Assembly (NCBI RefSeq): GCF_015706575.1
Contig: NW_024037067.1
Location: forward strand, 6,399,909-6,463,908
DNA length: 64,000 nucleotides
Source: Patiria miniata
Taxonomy: Eukaryota; Echinodermata; Asteroidea; Valvatida; Asterinidae
Reading direction: 5' to 3'
Part shown: in pieces, positions 1 through 11,727 of the stretch
Layout: the number at the start of each line of letters is the position of its first letter
Position numbering within the stretch: the stretch's first letter is position 1
Notes under the pieces: model-generated
Seen by the model: only the letters and a program-made list of their open reading frames with translations
What the model was told of the DNA's origin: nothing
Databases searched by the model: none
Made by a program: the position numbers and the translations under genes

Positions 1-878
1 TCACGTTATTTTTATTTTTATTTTAAATGAACAACAAAATTGTACAGAACCTTTCTGAAATGTTAGAAGTAAAATACAAAATGCACTCTCAACATGCAAA
101 AGGGCATGGGGAAATGCAAAACATTTTACACAATTCACTCTAAAAAAAAAACTATGCTAGAGTCTACCTCAGTAAATACTTCAAATTGTGCCCTTTTTCC
201 CTACATTGCAAATGCACATTGCATATTTTTCAAATGAAAAATAATGGCTATTTTCACCTGCACAAATGCCATAGGACTATGTGGATTTCAAATTGCACTT
301 TTGTTATCATCAAAAATCTAGGGACTTCGGGCCTCCGTCACAAAAAGTCAGATGTATAATCCCCCCCCCCATGTCCTTCATTTGATTGAGAGCATTATGT
401 CAGAATAACATGCAAACAATCACCATAATGCCAACATCACTGACTTCAACACTTAGCTCCACCCCTTAAAAATACTTTCAATAGATCAGCTGAACTGACA
501 TTCCAGTAAATGTGAAAGGTAGAAATCGTCAGGAGTTTATGCCAAGGACACACCTTTGAATGGAGAGGTTTAGCGAGGGGAGAAGCATCACGTATGCAGC
601 CCAAGTGGTGTCAATTTGATCAATTCTTCAGATTTCAGGATTTTTGGAAACATGGATTTTATACCGAGCAATTATTGTTGTGTCTTGCCTCATGTCGGGC
701 AAAAGTTATGTTGAGTTATGACTATCACATGACTATCATGACTATCACATGACCATCACATGTCTTTCACAAGACCATCAAATGACCACCTCATGCATGC
801 ACATACCTATTGTGCTATGGGTGCTGTTACATGTATGTTCTTTGTCAGTCAGTGTTTTGCAGGCAATTTTTTTTAATA
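1..878. other. Intergenic, no gene seen
   Basis: I see no coding region, RNA gene or splice-consistent exon here. The stretch is AT-rich, with a short poly-C run near 361-370. A degenerate run of CATCACATGA-like units lies at about 718-790 (repeated ATCACATGAC words) and looks like a decayed short tandem repeat. Confidence 0.5.
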
Positions 879-1306
879 CAGTGAAATCTCGGTAAGCCAA
901 AACCTGCTACCTCAAAAACTCTTCTTGCCCAAAGACGGAGAACTTTTTCCTGTCAATTGTGATGCGATCAAGCCAAACGAGTCATTTGCCGGGAACTTTT
1001 ATTTGGAGATTCAGGCCAAAATAGGGCCACTTCACCACATCACGTCATCATATCTCTTGGTGTTCCAACTTCCATAATTTTTCACCTGAAGTTGGTATCA
1101 GCATGCAGTTTTCACAGCAGTAATGCGGAGATTGTGCTCTTTTCACATTTGTAGAAAACAAAATGACCAGGGTCGACAAGAGGCTCATTTAGCTTGTTCG
1201 CAGCACAAATGTTGTTGAAAAAAAAATCCATTTGCTAACCCAAAACCCTGCTTAGCTCAAAATTTGAGCCCATTCCCTTGAGGTTTGACTTATCGAGATT
1301 TCAATG
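879..1306. mobile_element. pogo/Tigger-like MITE with inverted termini
   Basis: The left end reads CAGTGAAATCTCGGTAAG and the right end is its near inverse (CTTATCGAGATTTCAATG), giving terminal inverted repeats of about 25 bp. A TA precedes the left end. CAGT ends with a TA target are typical of pogo/Tigger members of the Tc1/mariner superfamily. No transposase frame is present, so this is a 428-bp non-autonomous copy. A subterminal motif GTGATGCGATCAAGC recurs inside it (about 958 and, inverted, about 1170-1200) and again near 11731, 12165 and 55090, which ties these places to one family. The family name is inferred from the ends only. Confidence 0.55.
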
Positions 1307-1989
1307 TCTACAGTTCATTTATAGGCCTATATGTACCGGTACTGGTATGTAAATGTTGGGCAAATCAAAATGTATGATTTCTAAATAATGGGGAATGCTC
1401 CCCCCCCCCCCCCCCCATCGACTTACTGATTTTATTGATTTAATGTCATCTTTGGCGACTTTAACTCTCCTCATCCACAACGAAAACCGTCACGTCCAAT
1501 ATTCACCGGACCTGTTTTTGAGACTGGGTGTGGAGGATCCGGCGCAAAATTTTCCCTTGGAATCTACCCTTGCAAGGACAAGCAGCTGGCTTCCTTACTC
1601 AAGGGGCTGAACCAAGTTCATTTCCTTCCAGCAGTATAACACCTACGTGTACACCTAGCTCCCAATCCCCAGGTCAAACCAAAAAGGGAAATCCAGCTTG
1701 TTACAGTGTTTTTGAGTTTTTGGCACCTTGAAAGAGGCAGGAAACATGTCATCTCCACTTATACCCCCTTGCTTCTTTCCCAGCTGTTCATGATGTCATT
1801 TTCTTTCCCGCAAAAGGCCACAGATGGCAGGTCTTGGCTGCCTTGCCTTGTTATTGTTTGGATTTGGCAATGGAGGAAGATTGGAACGTGTGGCAAGAAA
1901 TTATCGAAAGAGGAGGAGTGTGGCTCCAAAATATTGTTCAGTTGGAAACATTTTTGAAAATAGAAAAGGTGGAGCATGGACATGCTGTT
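1307..1989. other. Intergenic, no gene seen
   Basis: A poly-C run lies at about 1399-1416. The short open frames here have no recognisable domain, no conserved composition and no convincing start context, so I do not call a gene. Confidence 0.45.
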
Positions 1990-2425
1990 CGTTATTAAAG
2001 AAATTTTACACCATCATCCTCAATTGTCGAGTTTGGGAACCAGTTTTTGCTTTGTGGACCAATTGCAGCAAAGCATCTTGCTTGAGGACACAAGTACCGT
2101 GTCATCTGGTTGGATTCAAACCACATGTGCATGTCTGTATACAACAAATATGTGTCAAGAGACCATTAACCATTATCCTCAATTTGACGTCCTCCAATGC
2201 CAGTTTTGGCATTCAGCTAACCACTTGCAATCAAGTGTCTTGCTTGCGGACACACAGCTCCAAGTTACCCTGGCTGGCTCTGATTGCCTGTTTTGTTGTT
2301 GCTGCAACCACAAATGAGTTGCAAACAATATTCACTTGACCATAATCCCCAGCTTAAAGCCCGCAAAGTGAATTTTGGACATATCAGTCAACCAACTGCA
2401 GTAAAATGTCTTGCTTGAGGACACA
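1990..2425. repeat. Three diverged tandem units of about 165 bp
   Basis: A block containing TGCAGCAAAGCATCTTGC followed by TTGAGGACACAAG recurs at about 2062, 2225 and 2392 with considerable divergence. The TCTTGC..GGACACAAG core resembles, in reverse orientation, the CTTGTGTCCTTGGGCAAGA block of the SINEs elsewhere in the window. The array may therefore be built from old SINE fragments; that origin is inferred. Confidence 0.45.
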
Positions 2426-4505
2426 AGCACTGAGATCCCTTTGATGTTAAACATAGATTTACATCCACATTTTGCCATCTCCATTGTCAAGCCCATGATC
2501 TTCAGTGTTGAGTCCAGAACCAGCGCTGGCATTAAGTGATCATCCTTAATAGCAACAATTAGGTCAAGTGATCAACTAGTCTGGAAGAGGTCCAATCCAT
2601 CATCTCAATATTTTGATCTCTGATCAAGGCCAGCTGTTTTGGACGTTGTCATCTCAATCCCATGGCCATCAGAAGGGAAATCTCAGTTACCATGACTTTG
2701 TTTTTGTTTTGAGCAGAATAAACAGGTCAAGGGGAAGGAAAGTTCACCCTCCCCTTCCCTCCTCCTGCCAAGAGTGATGAGGGGCACGACGAAAAATCCT
2801 AGGACCGAAAAGTCCGATATTCCGACTTTTATAGTTAAGGGTTACATTGTAAGCACACTAGAATTCTGATTCTGAAAGTGATGTTTTTGTAATGTGGCTT
2901 TTATTCTATTTTTCAACAACAGTAGAAAATCAAGAAAAGACAAGACTTAGAGCATGAAGAACAAAAAAGTATAATTTATGTGGAAACACCAGCTACTAAA
3001 CCCATATATCTCTTCTTAGGTAATTTTTTTAATATCTTCTCAATCCTAGAAACTTGTTTCCCACGTCAGTGCTACTCCAGAAAATAATTTATAACAACTG
3101 TCAAATTACCCCAAGGGGTGGGGGTGGGGTGGGGTGGGGTCTAGGTGGGGGTAGGGGAGTCCTCTACACAGCATAAACATTGTATCATGTAGAATTCAGG
3201 CATGCAAACTTTAATTGTGTTAGAATTGTTTTACTTTTCAAAAACTTGTTTTCTGGTGTCACAAATACGAACCTCAATAGCTGAAAAAGATTGTTTAGGC
3301 TTAATAAAAAAAAAAAAATGGCTTCCCCCTATTAAAGTGTGCCCTTTTTTCCCCCAGGCCTGCATAGGACTCTCTAATCTCAGGAAATCCTGCGAGTGGG
3401 AGGGGATATCAGACGCTAGGGGGAGTGGATTTCCACAAGCTTTGGATGTGTCATCCTTGATATAGGTTCATGCTCAAGATAGAATAACAAGTTGGCTCCA
3501 GGGTGCCACAAGAAAAAAACAGTGGTACTGAAACACCTTCCTGGGACCCCTTGAAAAAAACAAAGCAAGCCTCCAGCATAACTGGCCCAGAGTGCACACA
3601 ATTTTATTCAAAATTGACTGAGAGTGGCTATTCACTGGAAGTCTTTTCATATACCGGTATGTGGTCTACACAATGGCCGGATTTGGCCCACTGATTGCCT
3701 TATATTAGTTATCCTATACAATAGCACTGCCCAGCTCTCAAGTTACGGTCAGTCAGTGAGTCAGTCAGTCAATTAGATAGGTCTAAAGAGGATGCAAGAG
3801 ACTAGCCTTCTCGGACCAGCAATAACAGTGGCACAAAAACACTCTTTGTTAAAGAATAAAGATCACCTTAAAGAATTCAAGCGACTGCATTTGTTGGGCT
3901 CCTGCCAACCCATAGTTAATTGACAAAAGTGGTTGCAGGAAAGTCATAGGGTGACTCCTGTTTTCCACATGGAACACAGATGTCCAACGGACCAAGAAAC
4001 TCATGTACGATTTACTGCAAAGTCATCAAAAACAAGATAATGTGGTTGCCAGAAGAAAAAAAGGGTGAACAAATCGGAAATGAAAAACAGGTAGGGCCCA
4101 GGTAGTGTCTTGTTAAGGTTTGACGTGCCTCCTGCTGTGGGGACAGAAACCCTTGGAGGGGTCCTCCCTTCCTTCTCTGGGCCCCTGGAGAAAATACTCC
4201 CTGGAGGGGGTGAACAGTTTGCAGGTGCAAGGGGATGGACTCTCATATCAGCTGAGAGGGCTGTGGACAAGTTGACTGACATAACATCGGGGAAGAGGAT
4301 ACAATTTGAGCTGAGAAGTGCAGGAATCATACTTTTCTCTTTCTCTTTCGGGAAAACTTAGTGAAGTGCTCAAGGGGCTAAATCATTATTACCCCTACTC
4401 AATGGGCCAATAAAACATATCCTGTACAACCATCTCGGCTCCCTTAGATGCTGCCATTTTAATGTGCAATTGGCTAATTCAAATACATTTAATCATCTTT
4501 GCCCT
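2426..4505. other. Intergenic, no gene seen
   Basis: No recognisable gene. A G-rich patch lies at about 3115-3160 (repeated GGGGTGGGGT) and an A-run at about 3306-3319. The segment around 3700-3870 shares loose similarity with 34520-34640 (ATACAATAGCACTGCCC and CCAGCAATAA words in the same order). This suggests two copies of an unclassified dispersed repeat. Confidence 0.4.
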
Positions 4506-4507
4506 CA

Positions 4508-4590
4508 CAGGTACCCGTTTTCCTTCTGGGTGGGGAGAAGCAATTACAAGAAAGCCCTGAGAAAAGTGTCTTGCCATGGACACTTGTATA
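4508..4590 (-). mobile_element. SINE fragment (central block)
   Basis: Read on the minus strand this is the SINE central block: an imperfect CTTGTGTCCATGGCAAGACA, then the TTGC-rich stretch, then CCCACCCAGAAGG and GGTACCTGTGAGG. It matches the corresponding part of the fuller copies at 4935-5236 and 53493-53792. Both the tRNA-like head and the tail are absent. Confidence 0.5.
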
Positions 4591-4934
4591 TTCCGCAGTC
4601 TACTTACCAGTACAGCTTTAACCATTCTAAGCTTTAAGACTCACTACATGCTGCAACACTATAGTTAACAACTTATTTTTCAAAATGTAAATGTAGCTCA
4701 TTATTCAATGTGCAGTGCAAGGTACAGCAATAGTAATAATAATAATAATGTGGTACCGGTGTCACATGAAAATCCAACTCCTATGAAAATCGGACCCCTA
4801 CCGGTATTTCCCTATTATTGACTGATCCCTCGCACGTGACAGGTCACTCTCCCGAAACGATCCTAAAAAATAGCATAGTATCGTACTCATGCGTGCGCAG
4901 TACTACCAATAAGTCCACATTTCATGAAGTTGGA

Positions 4935-5236
4935 TATTCACGCTACACCGGTACTTATTATTGCACCTTCAAAGGTCTCAAAGCGCTTCACAATTATCAC
5001 CCCTGTTCATCAGGCCACTAGACCAGTTTTTGCAGCAGCTCGAGATCAGCGCATTCTCGTCCCTACTTTCAGAGGTACATATCCCTTTATATTCCTGGGT
5101 GGCGAGAGGCAATTGTAGATAAGTATCTTGCCCAAGAACACAAGAACCGTGTTCCCCATCAGGGTTCGAGCCCATGTACCGCGGCACGCGAGTCGAACAC
5201 CGTAACCATTGGACCACAGCGCTCCAGTAGCATGCC
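4935..5236 (-). mobile_element. tRNA-derived SINE, near full length
   Basis: On the minus strand the element opens with GCGCTGTGGTCCAATGGTTA, which carries a perfect Pol III A box (TGGTCCAATGG). About 35 bp later comes a B-box-like GGCTCGAACCC. The body follows, with TTCTTGGGCAAGATA, CCTCTCGCCACCCAGGA, a GATGAACAGGGGT motif and the tail GAAGCGCTTTGAGACC. The same order is seen at 45218-45510, 53493-53792 and 59098-59335. It is a short Pol III retroposon that needs a LINE partner; no protein is encoded. I cannot assign the central domain to a named SINE superfamily from sequence alone. Confidence 0.75.
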
Positions 5237-6033
5237 ATATTTCACTAACATAAACCCTTAACTTGGGACATAACCTTAGTCTTAATCAAAGCCTAGATTC
5301 GGATTATGTTCCTTTAATGCAGTCAATCAGTGGCAAACTCGGTCAAGCTGCCAAAGAAATGGGGGGATGAATCAAATCCAGTCTTGGGCCAAGACTAGCC
5401 AAACCCCTGGAAATGAAGTTATGAAGATATCTGGGCTCTGGTCCAATCACCTGTTTATTTTGACCGCAAGGAACTGCCGATAGTTCCCTGATGGTTATCA
5501 AAATTGTAACAAGTATGATTGATGGGCAGGCCCCTTGTCCACAAGTGAGCTCAAACAAGTTTGAGTTGAGGCCAACTAGGTCATGATTTATGGGTTGAGG
5601 GGCTTCCTCAAAGGTCTATACAAAGGTTGTTCCAGTGACCAAAGGGGCAAGGACGGATGGGCAACTGGTTATATATTGAACCAAGAAATATTGATTTTTT
5701 TGTTATATCCCAACTAGCTTAAAAGTGCAGCAGGTCAAACATGTGAAACCAACCCATCACTGTTGTTATGGATCATCAGAATGTAATACAATGTAAAACA
5801 GGCACCATGCTATTAATTTGATGGGGGCGGGGGTAGGGCAAATGTTCCCCTGCCCACACTCGGAAAAATGATAAATTGAGAATATGTTGAAACAATTAAG
5901 AAATTGTTTGGTAAAATGTGCTTTGCCCCCCCCCCCCCGAAAAAATCCTGGCGACGCCCATGACAGGTGCTAAAGCGTTAATTCAATAGCACTAATTGGA
6001 CCGTTACAACTACCATGGATATATATTTCCTTG
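5237..6033. other. Intergenic, no gene seen
   Basis: Unique-looking AT-rich DNA with a poly-C run at about 5926-5938 and a GATGGGGGCGGGGGTAGG patch at about 5820. No exon or RNA gene is supported. Confidence 0.4.
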
Positions 6034-6453
6034 ACCCTAACCTTCCCAAAGCTTCCGAAATCCTCTTTGCAAAATGGAGGATTTTGCAGGATTGAGGCTA
6101 TGGCAAGTGTACGTGGCTGATTTTGCACTTGCAGGATGCACTGTGTCAAGGTCTTGAGCAGGAACTTGTGTTGTTTATGCTCAGCTGTGCATAAATGTAG
6201 GCCTAGGTTATACTTGAAATCCTCCGCACTGCCCCAGGATGTCACTGGCTCTGCCTCAACATATTGTCAGTAATTGCTGGAGGATTTTGCAGGATTGAGG
6301 CAGTGGTCACCCCCTCCAAGGACCACATTCAAGAAACAACGGAGAATTTTGCAGGATTGAGGCTGTTTGCTATTTTTACATGGAGGCAGTTGGAGGATTT
6401 TGCAGGATTGAGGATGCATCCTAGCAAAAGTACCTCTAGAGGGAGTTAGGGTT
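6034..6453. mobile_element. MITE with CCCTAAC termini, family with GGATTTTGCAGGATTGAGG repeats
   Basis: The left end reads ACCCTAACCTTCCC and the right end GGGAGTTAGGGTTTAA, an inverted pair. Inside, the motif GGATTTTGCAGGATTGAGG occurs four or five times. A second, diverged copy lies at 60792-61212 in the same orientation with the same internal order (GATGTCACTGGCTCTGCC, CCAAGGACCACATTC, AAGAAACAACGG). One end of each copy abuts TTAA (right end here, left end in the other). A TTAA target is therefore likely, as in piggyBac-type and some other DNA transposons. No protein is encoded. Confidence 0.65.
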
Positions 6454-6943
6454 TAAGGGATCCATAAAACCATACAGTGCTCGAGCAGTTCGGGTCAGTA
6501 CAGGAGGCAGGGCAGGTTAGGGCGGTACAGGGACTAATATGGGTTAAGTGAGCAGAAGTTATCGTCTTTTGGACAATCCACATTTTACATGCCGCGTAGG
6601 GCACGTACCGGTACATGTAGGGCACGTGCATATAAATGCAAGAAACACCTTTTTGCCCCGGTTAGGTAAACACGCATAATCACGGTTCAGGTTTCCTTGG
6701 CAACCAGATCAAAAGGCAAACTGTTGCTAGTATGCAAGCGGCTTTCCTGGGGCAGAAAATGACTCATTGTTGATCCACTGTGATCCGAGGGTGGACCTGA
6801 GGTGCCTATAGTATGCAATCAGTTGTGTGTGAAAGGTCAAGGTTTAAGCTAGCTACCCTGGTAAATAAATGCAACTTTTGGGGGGGGGGGGGGGTCCTTC
6901 TTGTTTTTACAAAGAGCCTGCCGCTCTCATTGTTGTTGCTTAA
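6454..6943. other. Intergenic, no gene seen
   Basis: Contains TACCGGTACATGTAGGGCACGTG-type short words near 6605 and a G-run at about 6880-6892. No gene is supported. Confidence 0.35.
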
Positions 6944-7050
6944 AGGGAATGTACAGCATTTGCTTTTGCTGCAATTTTCAGAAATAGATGGATTTGGAGG
7001 ATTAGTATGACAGCAAATATTGTGAAACTAACTTGTTTCACCTTTTGGGC
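6944..7050 (+). mobile_element. Fragment of the TTAA/AGGGAA MITE
   Basis: After a TTAA at 6940-6943 the sequence AGGGAATGTACAGCATTTGC and the following TTTTGCTGCAATTTTCAGAAAT match the end of the full copies at 55216-55720 and 57869-58381. Only this one end is recognisable; the rest has decayed or been lost. Confidence 0.6.
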
Positions 7051-8230
7051 TTGTAGATGCTGGAAAAACCATCCTTTCAAAACTGGGCTTTTTTGTGTTA
7101 TTCCTGCTGGAATAAAATTTCAAATTTCGGGGGTCAAAATTTGGACTCTCAAAAATCGAGCTGTTGAGTGCTAGTTGTGAATCCTGCGGCACAGTGCATT
7201 GCATTCTGTAGACATGCGAGAAACAACACTTGTGTATTGGTTCCGTGTGTATTATGTGACACGCACACAACATGTATCGTACATTGAAGGGACATGGCTA
7301 GAAATACGTAAAAGAAATACGTACCGTGTGCCACAAAATGTCCGCCGCATACAATATAACAATTGGGTTTTTCCATCTTTTCTCAGGAACGGTAAAACAT
7401 TAGACCTTTGAAATAGGATAAGTAAACAATCCAAAACAAAAACATTTCGCAGATTTCAGACCAATGCCCTTTAATTCAGGCATGCAACTAGGCATTAAAA
7501 AAAAAAAAAAAAAAATTCCCAAACACGCAAGATTTTGTACAGTGTTTTTCAATTAGTAATGGCATTCCCGAGAAATTAAAAAACAAGGAAATCAGCAGAT
7601 CCGAGGAAAATGTGCATGCCTGTTAATTAAAGCACTGATACCATTTTATAATTTGAAAACAAACTTAGTTACAGCTTTCCATCTCGAGAATAACCCTGAA
7701 AACGGCAAATTTAAGGGGTCTACCGGTATACACAAACAAGGTGCATCCTTTAGCAACTTGTATTGTGAGAAAAGAAAAAGAAAAAATGAGTTATTCAGTT
7801 TGCACTTTGCCGGGCTTTGTACTTTTATCACAACCTCAACTTTCATTTTGCTATGCATTATCTGAACTATTATCCCAATGTATGGGAAAGTTGTTTGGGA
7901 AAGAAAAATACAGCTATTGAAATCTGTGCTATTTTTAGGAACAAAGCCAGCAGGATTCGTTCATGCCATTGGCATTTTTTTTCCCCAACTAGCAATTGTA
8001 TGCAAATAAAGCCATATTCTGCCAACTCTGCAAGAATTTTTTTTTTTCAATTCTTTTTTTTTCATTGTTACAACATATGGCTTTATGGCACATGTTTTTT
8101 TTTCTTCTACATGGTGCCACATTTTAATTCAAAAGACTGTACAGCAAAGCTTTAGTAAGTTTTATTTGTGGACAGAAATATTTTCAAGGCTAAACACTAA
8201 ATCTCGACCTAGGCCCAGTTTGCTAGGAAC
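7051..8230. other. Intergenic, no gene seen
   Basis: An A-run lies at about 7497-7516. The words AATTCAGGCATGCAA (about 7476) and TGTGCATGCCTGTTAA (about 7610) are inverted relative to each other about 140 bp apart. The inner part (AGGAAATCAGC..GATCCGAGGAAAA) recurs at about 47630-47660, so a small decayed inverted-repeat element is likely. No coding exon is supported. Confidence 0.35.
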
Positions 8231-8540
8231 CATTCTCAATCCTCCAAAATTTTGCACTTTTTCAGGGATTTTCAAATGAAGGATACCCACTTCCTCCAAA
8301 CTTCAACATCCTCCAACAGCCATGCTTCTCAAAATGCGTTCAGCCTCAATCCTCCAAAAACCTTTTCTTCTTCAAACACCATTCAGCCTCAATCCTCCAA
8401 AATCAACCGATACTGAATGTCATTGTGCCTTCAATCCACCACAATCCTCCAAAACTGTTTGTTGCATTCGGCCTCAATCCTCCAAAAACCTCCAAAAACC
8501 TCCCAAACTGCCCAGAGGACTCTGGAGGATTGAGGAAAGT
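8231..8540. repeat. Cluster of CCTCAATCCTCCAAAA motifs
   Basis: The 16-mer CCTCAATCCTCCAAAA or close variants occur about seven times between 8236 and 8495. An inverted GGAGGATTGAGG closes the cluster at about 8522-8533. The motif is the reverse complement of the GGATT..GGATTGAGG motif inside the element at 6034-6453, so this is probably an expanded relative of that family. Confidence 0.55.
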
Positions 8541-9295
8541 TCTTAGTTGGATTTGTAAGCCTTTCCCGTGCACAGAGGCAATTTCAAAATGGCCTGATAT
8601 AATTTGAGTCAAAATCTGTTACCACAGAAACACGTGTCCCAGCAAAGTGTTTGGAAATGACCAAAAACAAATCAACTTTTGGACTGCGAAAAATCGTCAT
8701 GCTTTCTCCAGCATGTACACAAATCCTGTTGTCGTATCATTTTAGAGTCAATTTTGAAACTTTTAACAAGAAAATTCTCTAATCATTTGACACAGAACAG
8801 TTGAAAAATAAACAAATACCGGTGTCGAAAAAAAGCCGTTAAAAAACATCAAAACTCATTCACCATTTTTACTAATTACAACCATGGATGACAGGTGAGC
8901 CATGTTGTTGTTTTTTACAACACATCAAACAATTTTTTTACAGCCCATTTAGCTTCAGGGCAGTTGAAGCTAGGGTGGTTAATTTTTTGGGAAAATTATT
9001 CTGTCTTTCAATGCACCCCAACTTACAAGAAAACAAAGGTTTACACAACAATGTGCAAGTATTTCACGTAAGTATTTCACATAAAACGTAGTTGGAATCT
9101 GCTCAACTGAAAACCACAAGATTCCACACATGAAGCAGCGCGAGTGACAGCAGGTTTTGTTCATTGTTAGATCTTTTGAAAGTTTTCAGGCAAAAAGTTT
9201 TCATATTTTGCTTCGTCACTTTTTCCTCCAACACTCAAATACTCGTACATGCTCGCTTACAACACTGACTTTCGAAAGACTACTGATAGAAGTCA
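8541..9295. other. Intergenic, no gene seen
   Basis: No gene or strong repeat is seen apart from a local doubling of GTATTTCACGTAA-like words near 9058-9085. Confidence 0.35.
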
Positions 9296-9297
9296 GA

Positions 9298-9747
9298 ACT
9301 TTTTTACTTAAGTTTGAATGTTCTTTACTGGACCAACATTACTTTTTTTTATTTGCTAACAATTTATACCATCTCCAAACAACAGAGGGCTCACTTCCAA
9401 TTTGGCAGGGCCCAATTTCATGGTTTTGCTTAACAGTTAACAGAAAAGAACTATTTTACTTAAGTTTGAATTTTCTTTACTGGACCAACATTAATTTTTA
9501 TTTGCTAACAATTTATGCCACCTCCAAACAACAGAGGGCTCACTTCCAATTTAGCAGGGCCCAATTTCATGGTGCTGCTGAACAGTTTGCAGAAAAGAAC
9601 TATTTTACTTAAGTTTGAATTTTCTTTACTGGACCAACATTAATTTTTATTTGCTAACAATTTATGCCACCTCCAAACAACAGAGGGCTCACTTCCAATT
9701 TAGCAGGGCCCAATTTCATGGTGCTGCTGAACAGTTTGCAGAAAAGT
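9298..9747. repeat. Three-copy tandem repeat, unit about 149 bp
   Basis: Copies begin at about 9300, 9452 and 9601 with TTTTACTTAAGTTTGAA. They run through CTTTACTGGACCAACATTA, ATTTGCTAACAATTTATG, AACAGAGGGCTCACTTCC and GGGCCCAATTTCATGG. The second and third copies are nearly identical and the first is more diverged, which fits a recent secondary duplication. Confidence 0.8.
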
Positions 9748-10699
9748 TGTGCTCACTATAGCAGAAAATTGTGCAAACATTAATTTAATTAACCTAACGG
9801 TTGTGCGAGCATGAAGATTTCTATTCTTACCGTGTGTCACAGATTTAAGCAACTTTAATCCTCTGGGGACAAGCCTGCCTTTTGTTGTGCTTACGGTCTC
9901 CAGCCATGAAATAAACCGAGGCTCTACCAGAAAATCATATATGCCTAGAACTAGAAACACCATAGAATTGGGGCCTGTAATTCAAGCAAGCTGTTGCATC
10001 ACAAATATGGAGTGACTATGGACTATAAACTGTTCTATAAAAACATTTAAAAGAACAGTTTTGTATTTAAAACACAGCATATTCTAAGTTTTAAAAGAGC
10101 TTGTGGAAAAAAATCACAAGCTTGCTTAAGTGGGATTCGAACTCAACAATTTCTATATTTTTACAAAGTCTCCTATAATTATGCAACTAAGTATGCACAT
10201 TTAAACATTTCTGGAATTTTTCCATTTTCATACTTTTCATAATTTTTGCAAACAATTCACCTTGTGTGCAAATTTCCGAATTTTCACTTGTGTATAATAC
10301 TTTAATTGAATGCTATACATGTTACTTTTTGGCTGCATGTGCATGTACATGTACCTCAAAAAATTAAATACTTTTATAAGGAATAAAAAAAAAATCTTTT
10401 TTCTCACAAGAATATTTTGTGTGAGTCCATAGGTAAATCACATTTTTCACTGACAAATTCTGTCAACTATTTCTGCTAAACACAATATTTACAGTATACA
10501 CATTTGAAAAATTACAAATTAGCACTTCCAGCTATTAACTTGTTTTCTATTGGCCACTGCTAGGCTTTATATTTACTAGACCAACATTCTTTAACAGAAA
10601 ATTACATTTCAACACAAATTCCACAAATCAATCACATTCCTATTTAATCAATAAATCATCAAGAATTTAAATTTGAAATTTAAAAGAATGAAAACTCCA
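9748..10699. other. Intergenic, no gene seen
   Basis: Very AT-rich. A 65-bp piece at 10085-10150 (listed separately) belongs to the tRNA-like unit that forms the tandem array at 49.7-50.8 kb. Nothing else is supported. Confidence 0.35.
10085..10150 (-). repeat. Solitary fragment of the tRNA-like unit
   Basis: AAGAGCTTGTGGAAAAAAAT, then ACAAGCTTGCTTAAGTGGGA and TTCGAACTC match the spacer and B-box end of the units arrayed at 49725-50847. A consensus-like B box (GAGTTCGAATCCC on the minus strand) is kept but the A-box half is not recognisable. It shows that the arrayed unit also exists as a dispersed repeat. Confidence 0.5.
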
Positions 10700-11340
10700 C
10701 TGTTGGGCCATTCAGTGTCAAATCAAACATTCTCCGGGGTCATTCTCGCAGATTTTCTTTAAATTTGCTGAAATTGTTTGGTTATGAGAAAACTCAAAAA
10801 CCCAAATTTGAGTCTTTTGGGTCGTGCGGTATGTGGTTACATGTTGAACTTTTGACCTTGTGATTTTTCGCTCTAACTTTGAACGTCTGTGATCTCCGAT
10901 TGTAAATGTGGGCGTTTCTTTGTCATTGTTTGCTTGCAATTCAGTGGTGGTAACTGGGAAGAAGAAACTGCAAACTGCGATACAGTACATGTACATCACA
11001 TATCCTAAGACTACCGTTACATGTAAACGGATTAGTGGAAAATTGGGCTTTGTCAAACTATTTAGATAAATTTTCTTCACTTGAATTGAAGGAGTTTTTG
11101 TTGGGTTTTTGTTTTTTGGGCATATTTTGTGCAAATGATATTGTAATGTAACAGTTGATTGATAAGCCAATGTTTGCATCTGGGTATGCCAATGCACAAA
11201 TTGTGTACAAATTTTTAAGAATGTCAGACTGCCTTGAATATATTGGTGTCCAGTTGTCCACAACAGCATACACATGTACATTAGTTCACCAAATATTGAA
11301 TTTTTTTTACCCCGGAAAGTGTCTGATTTGTCACGGAATA
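10700..11340. mobile_element. Possible inverted-repeat element, unclassified
   Basis: The word TGTCAAATCAAACATTCTCC followed by GGGGT at 10716-10740 has a diverged inverse at 11309-11334 (GTGACAAATCAGACACTTTCC + GGGGT on the minus strand). A 229-codon open frame runs across the interval on the minus strand (10718-11407). It shows no domain I recognise and no signal peptide, and it spans both inverted ends, so I treat it as incidental. The element call rests on the inverted pair alone. Confidence 0.3.
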
Positions 11341-11394
11341 ACCCTGTTACAAATGTACACAGAGTGATAGAGCTAGGGCATTCCACGAAAGCAG

Positions 11395-11690
11395 GGGGTC
11401 CGCTCATAAGTCTAACGCCTCATAAGTCCGACAAAATCGCATCCCACCAAATAAAGACCCATAGGTCCGACGCTTTATAAGTCCGACGCCTCATAGGTCC
11501 GATGCCTCGTAAGTCCGACAAATGAAACGCCTCGTTTTTCCGACGTCGGACTTATGAGGCGTCGGACTATTGAGGCGTTGGACCTATGAGGCAGAATAAA
11601 TAATTTTTATGCCTCATAAGTCCGACGCCTCATAAGTCCGAAATTTCGGACATATGAGGTGTCGGACCTATGAGGCGTCGGACTTCAGCA
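11395..11690. repeat. Two-orientation cluster of CCTCATAAGTCCGAC
   Basis: The motif CGCCTCATAAGTCCGACG, with variants such as CATAGGTCCGA and TTATAAGTCCGA, occurs about six times in forward orientation to about 11543. After the palindromic centre CCGACGTCGG it occurs three times inverted (GTCGGACTTATGAGGCG and variants). Two forward and two inverted copies follow by 11685, with a small palindrome CCGAAATTTCGG between them. The result is a set of nested potential hairpins. I do not recognise the family. Confidence 0.75.
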
Positions 11691-11727
11691 GTACTTGTTT
11701 TTAATTTGATCTTTGACCGCCATTACC

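Noticed and set aside
10718-11407. A 229-codon open frame on the minus strand
   Set aside because: It has no recognisable domain, signal peptide or start context. Its composition follows AT-rich DNA, and it runs across both ends of an apparent inverted-repeat element.
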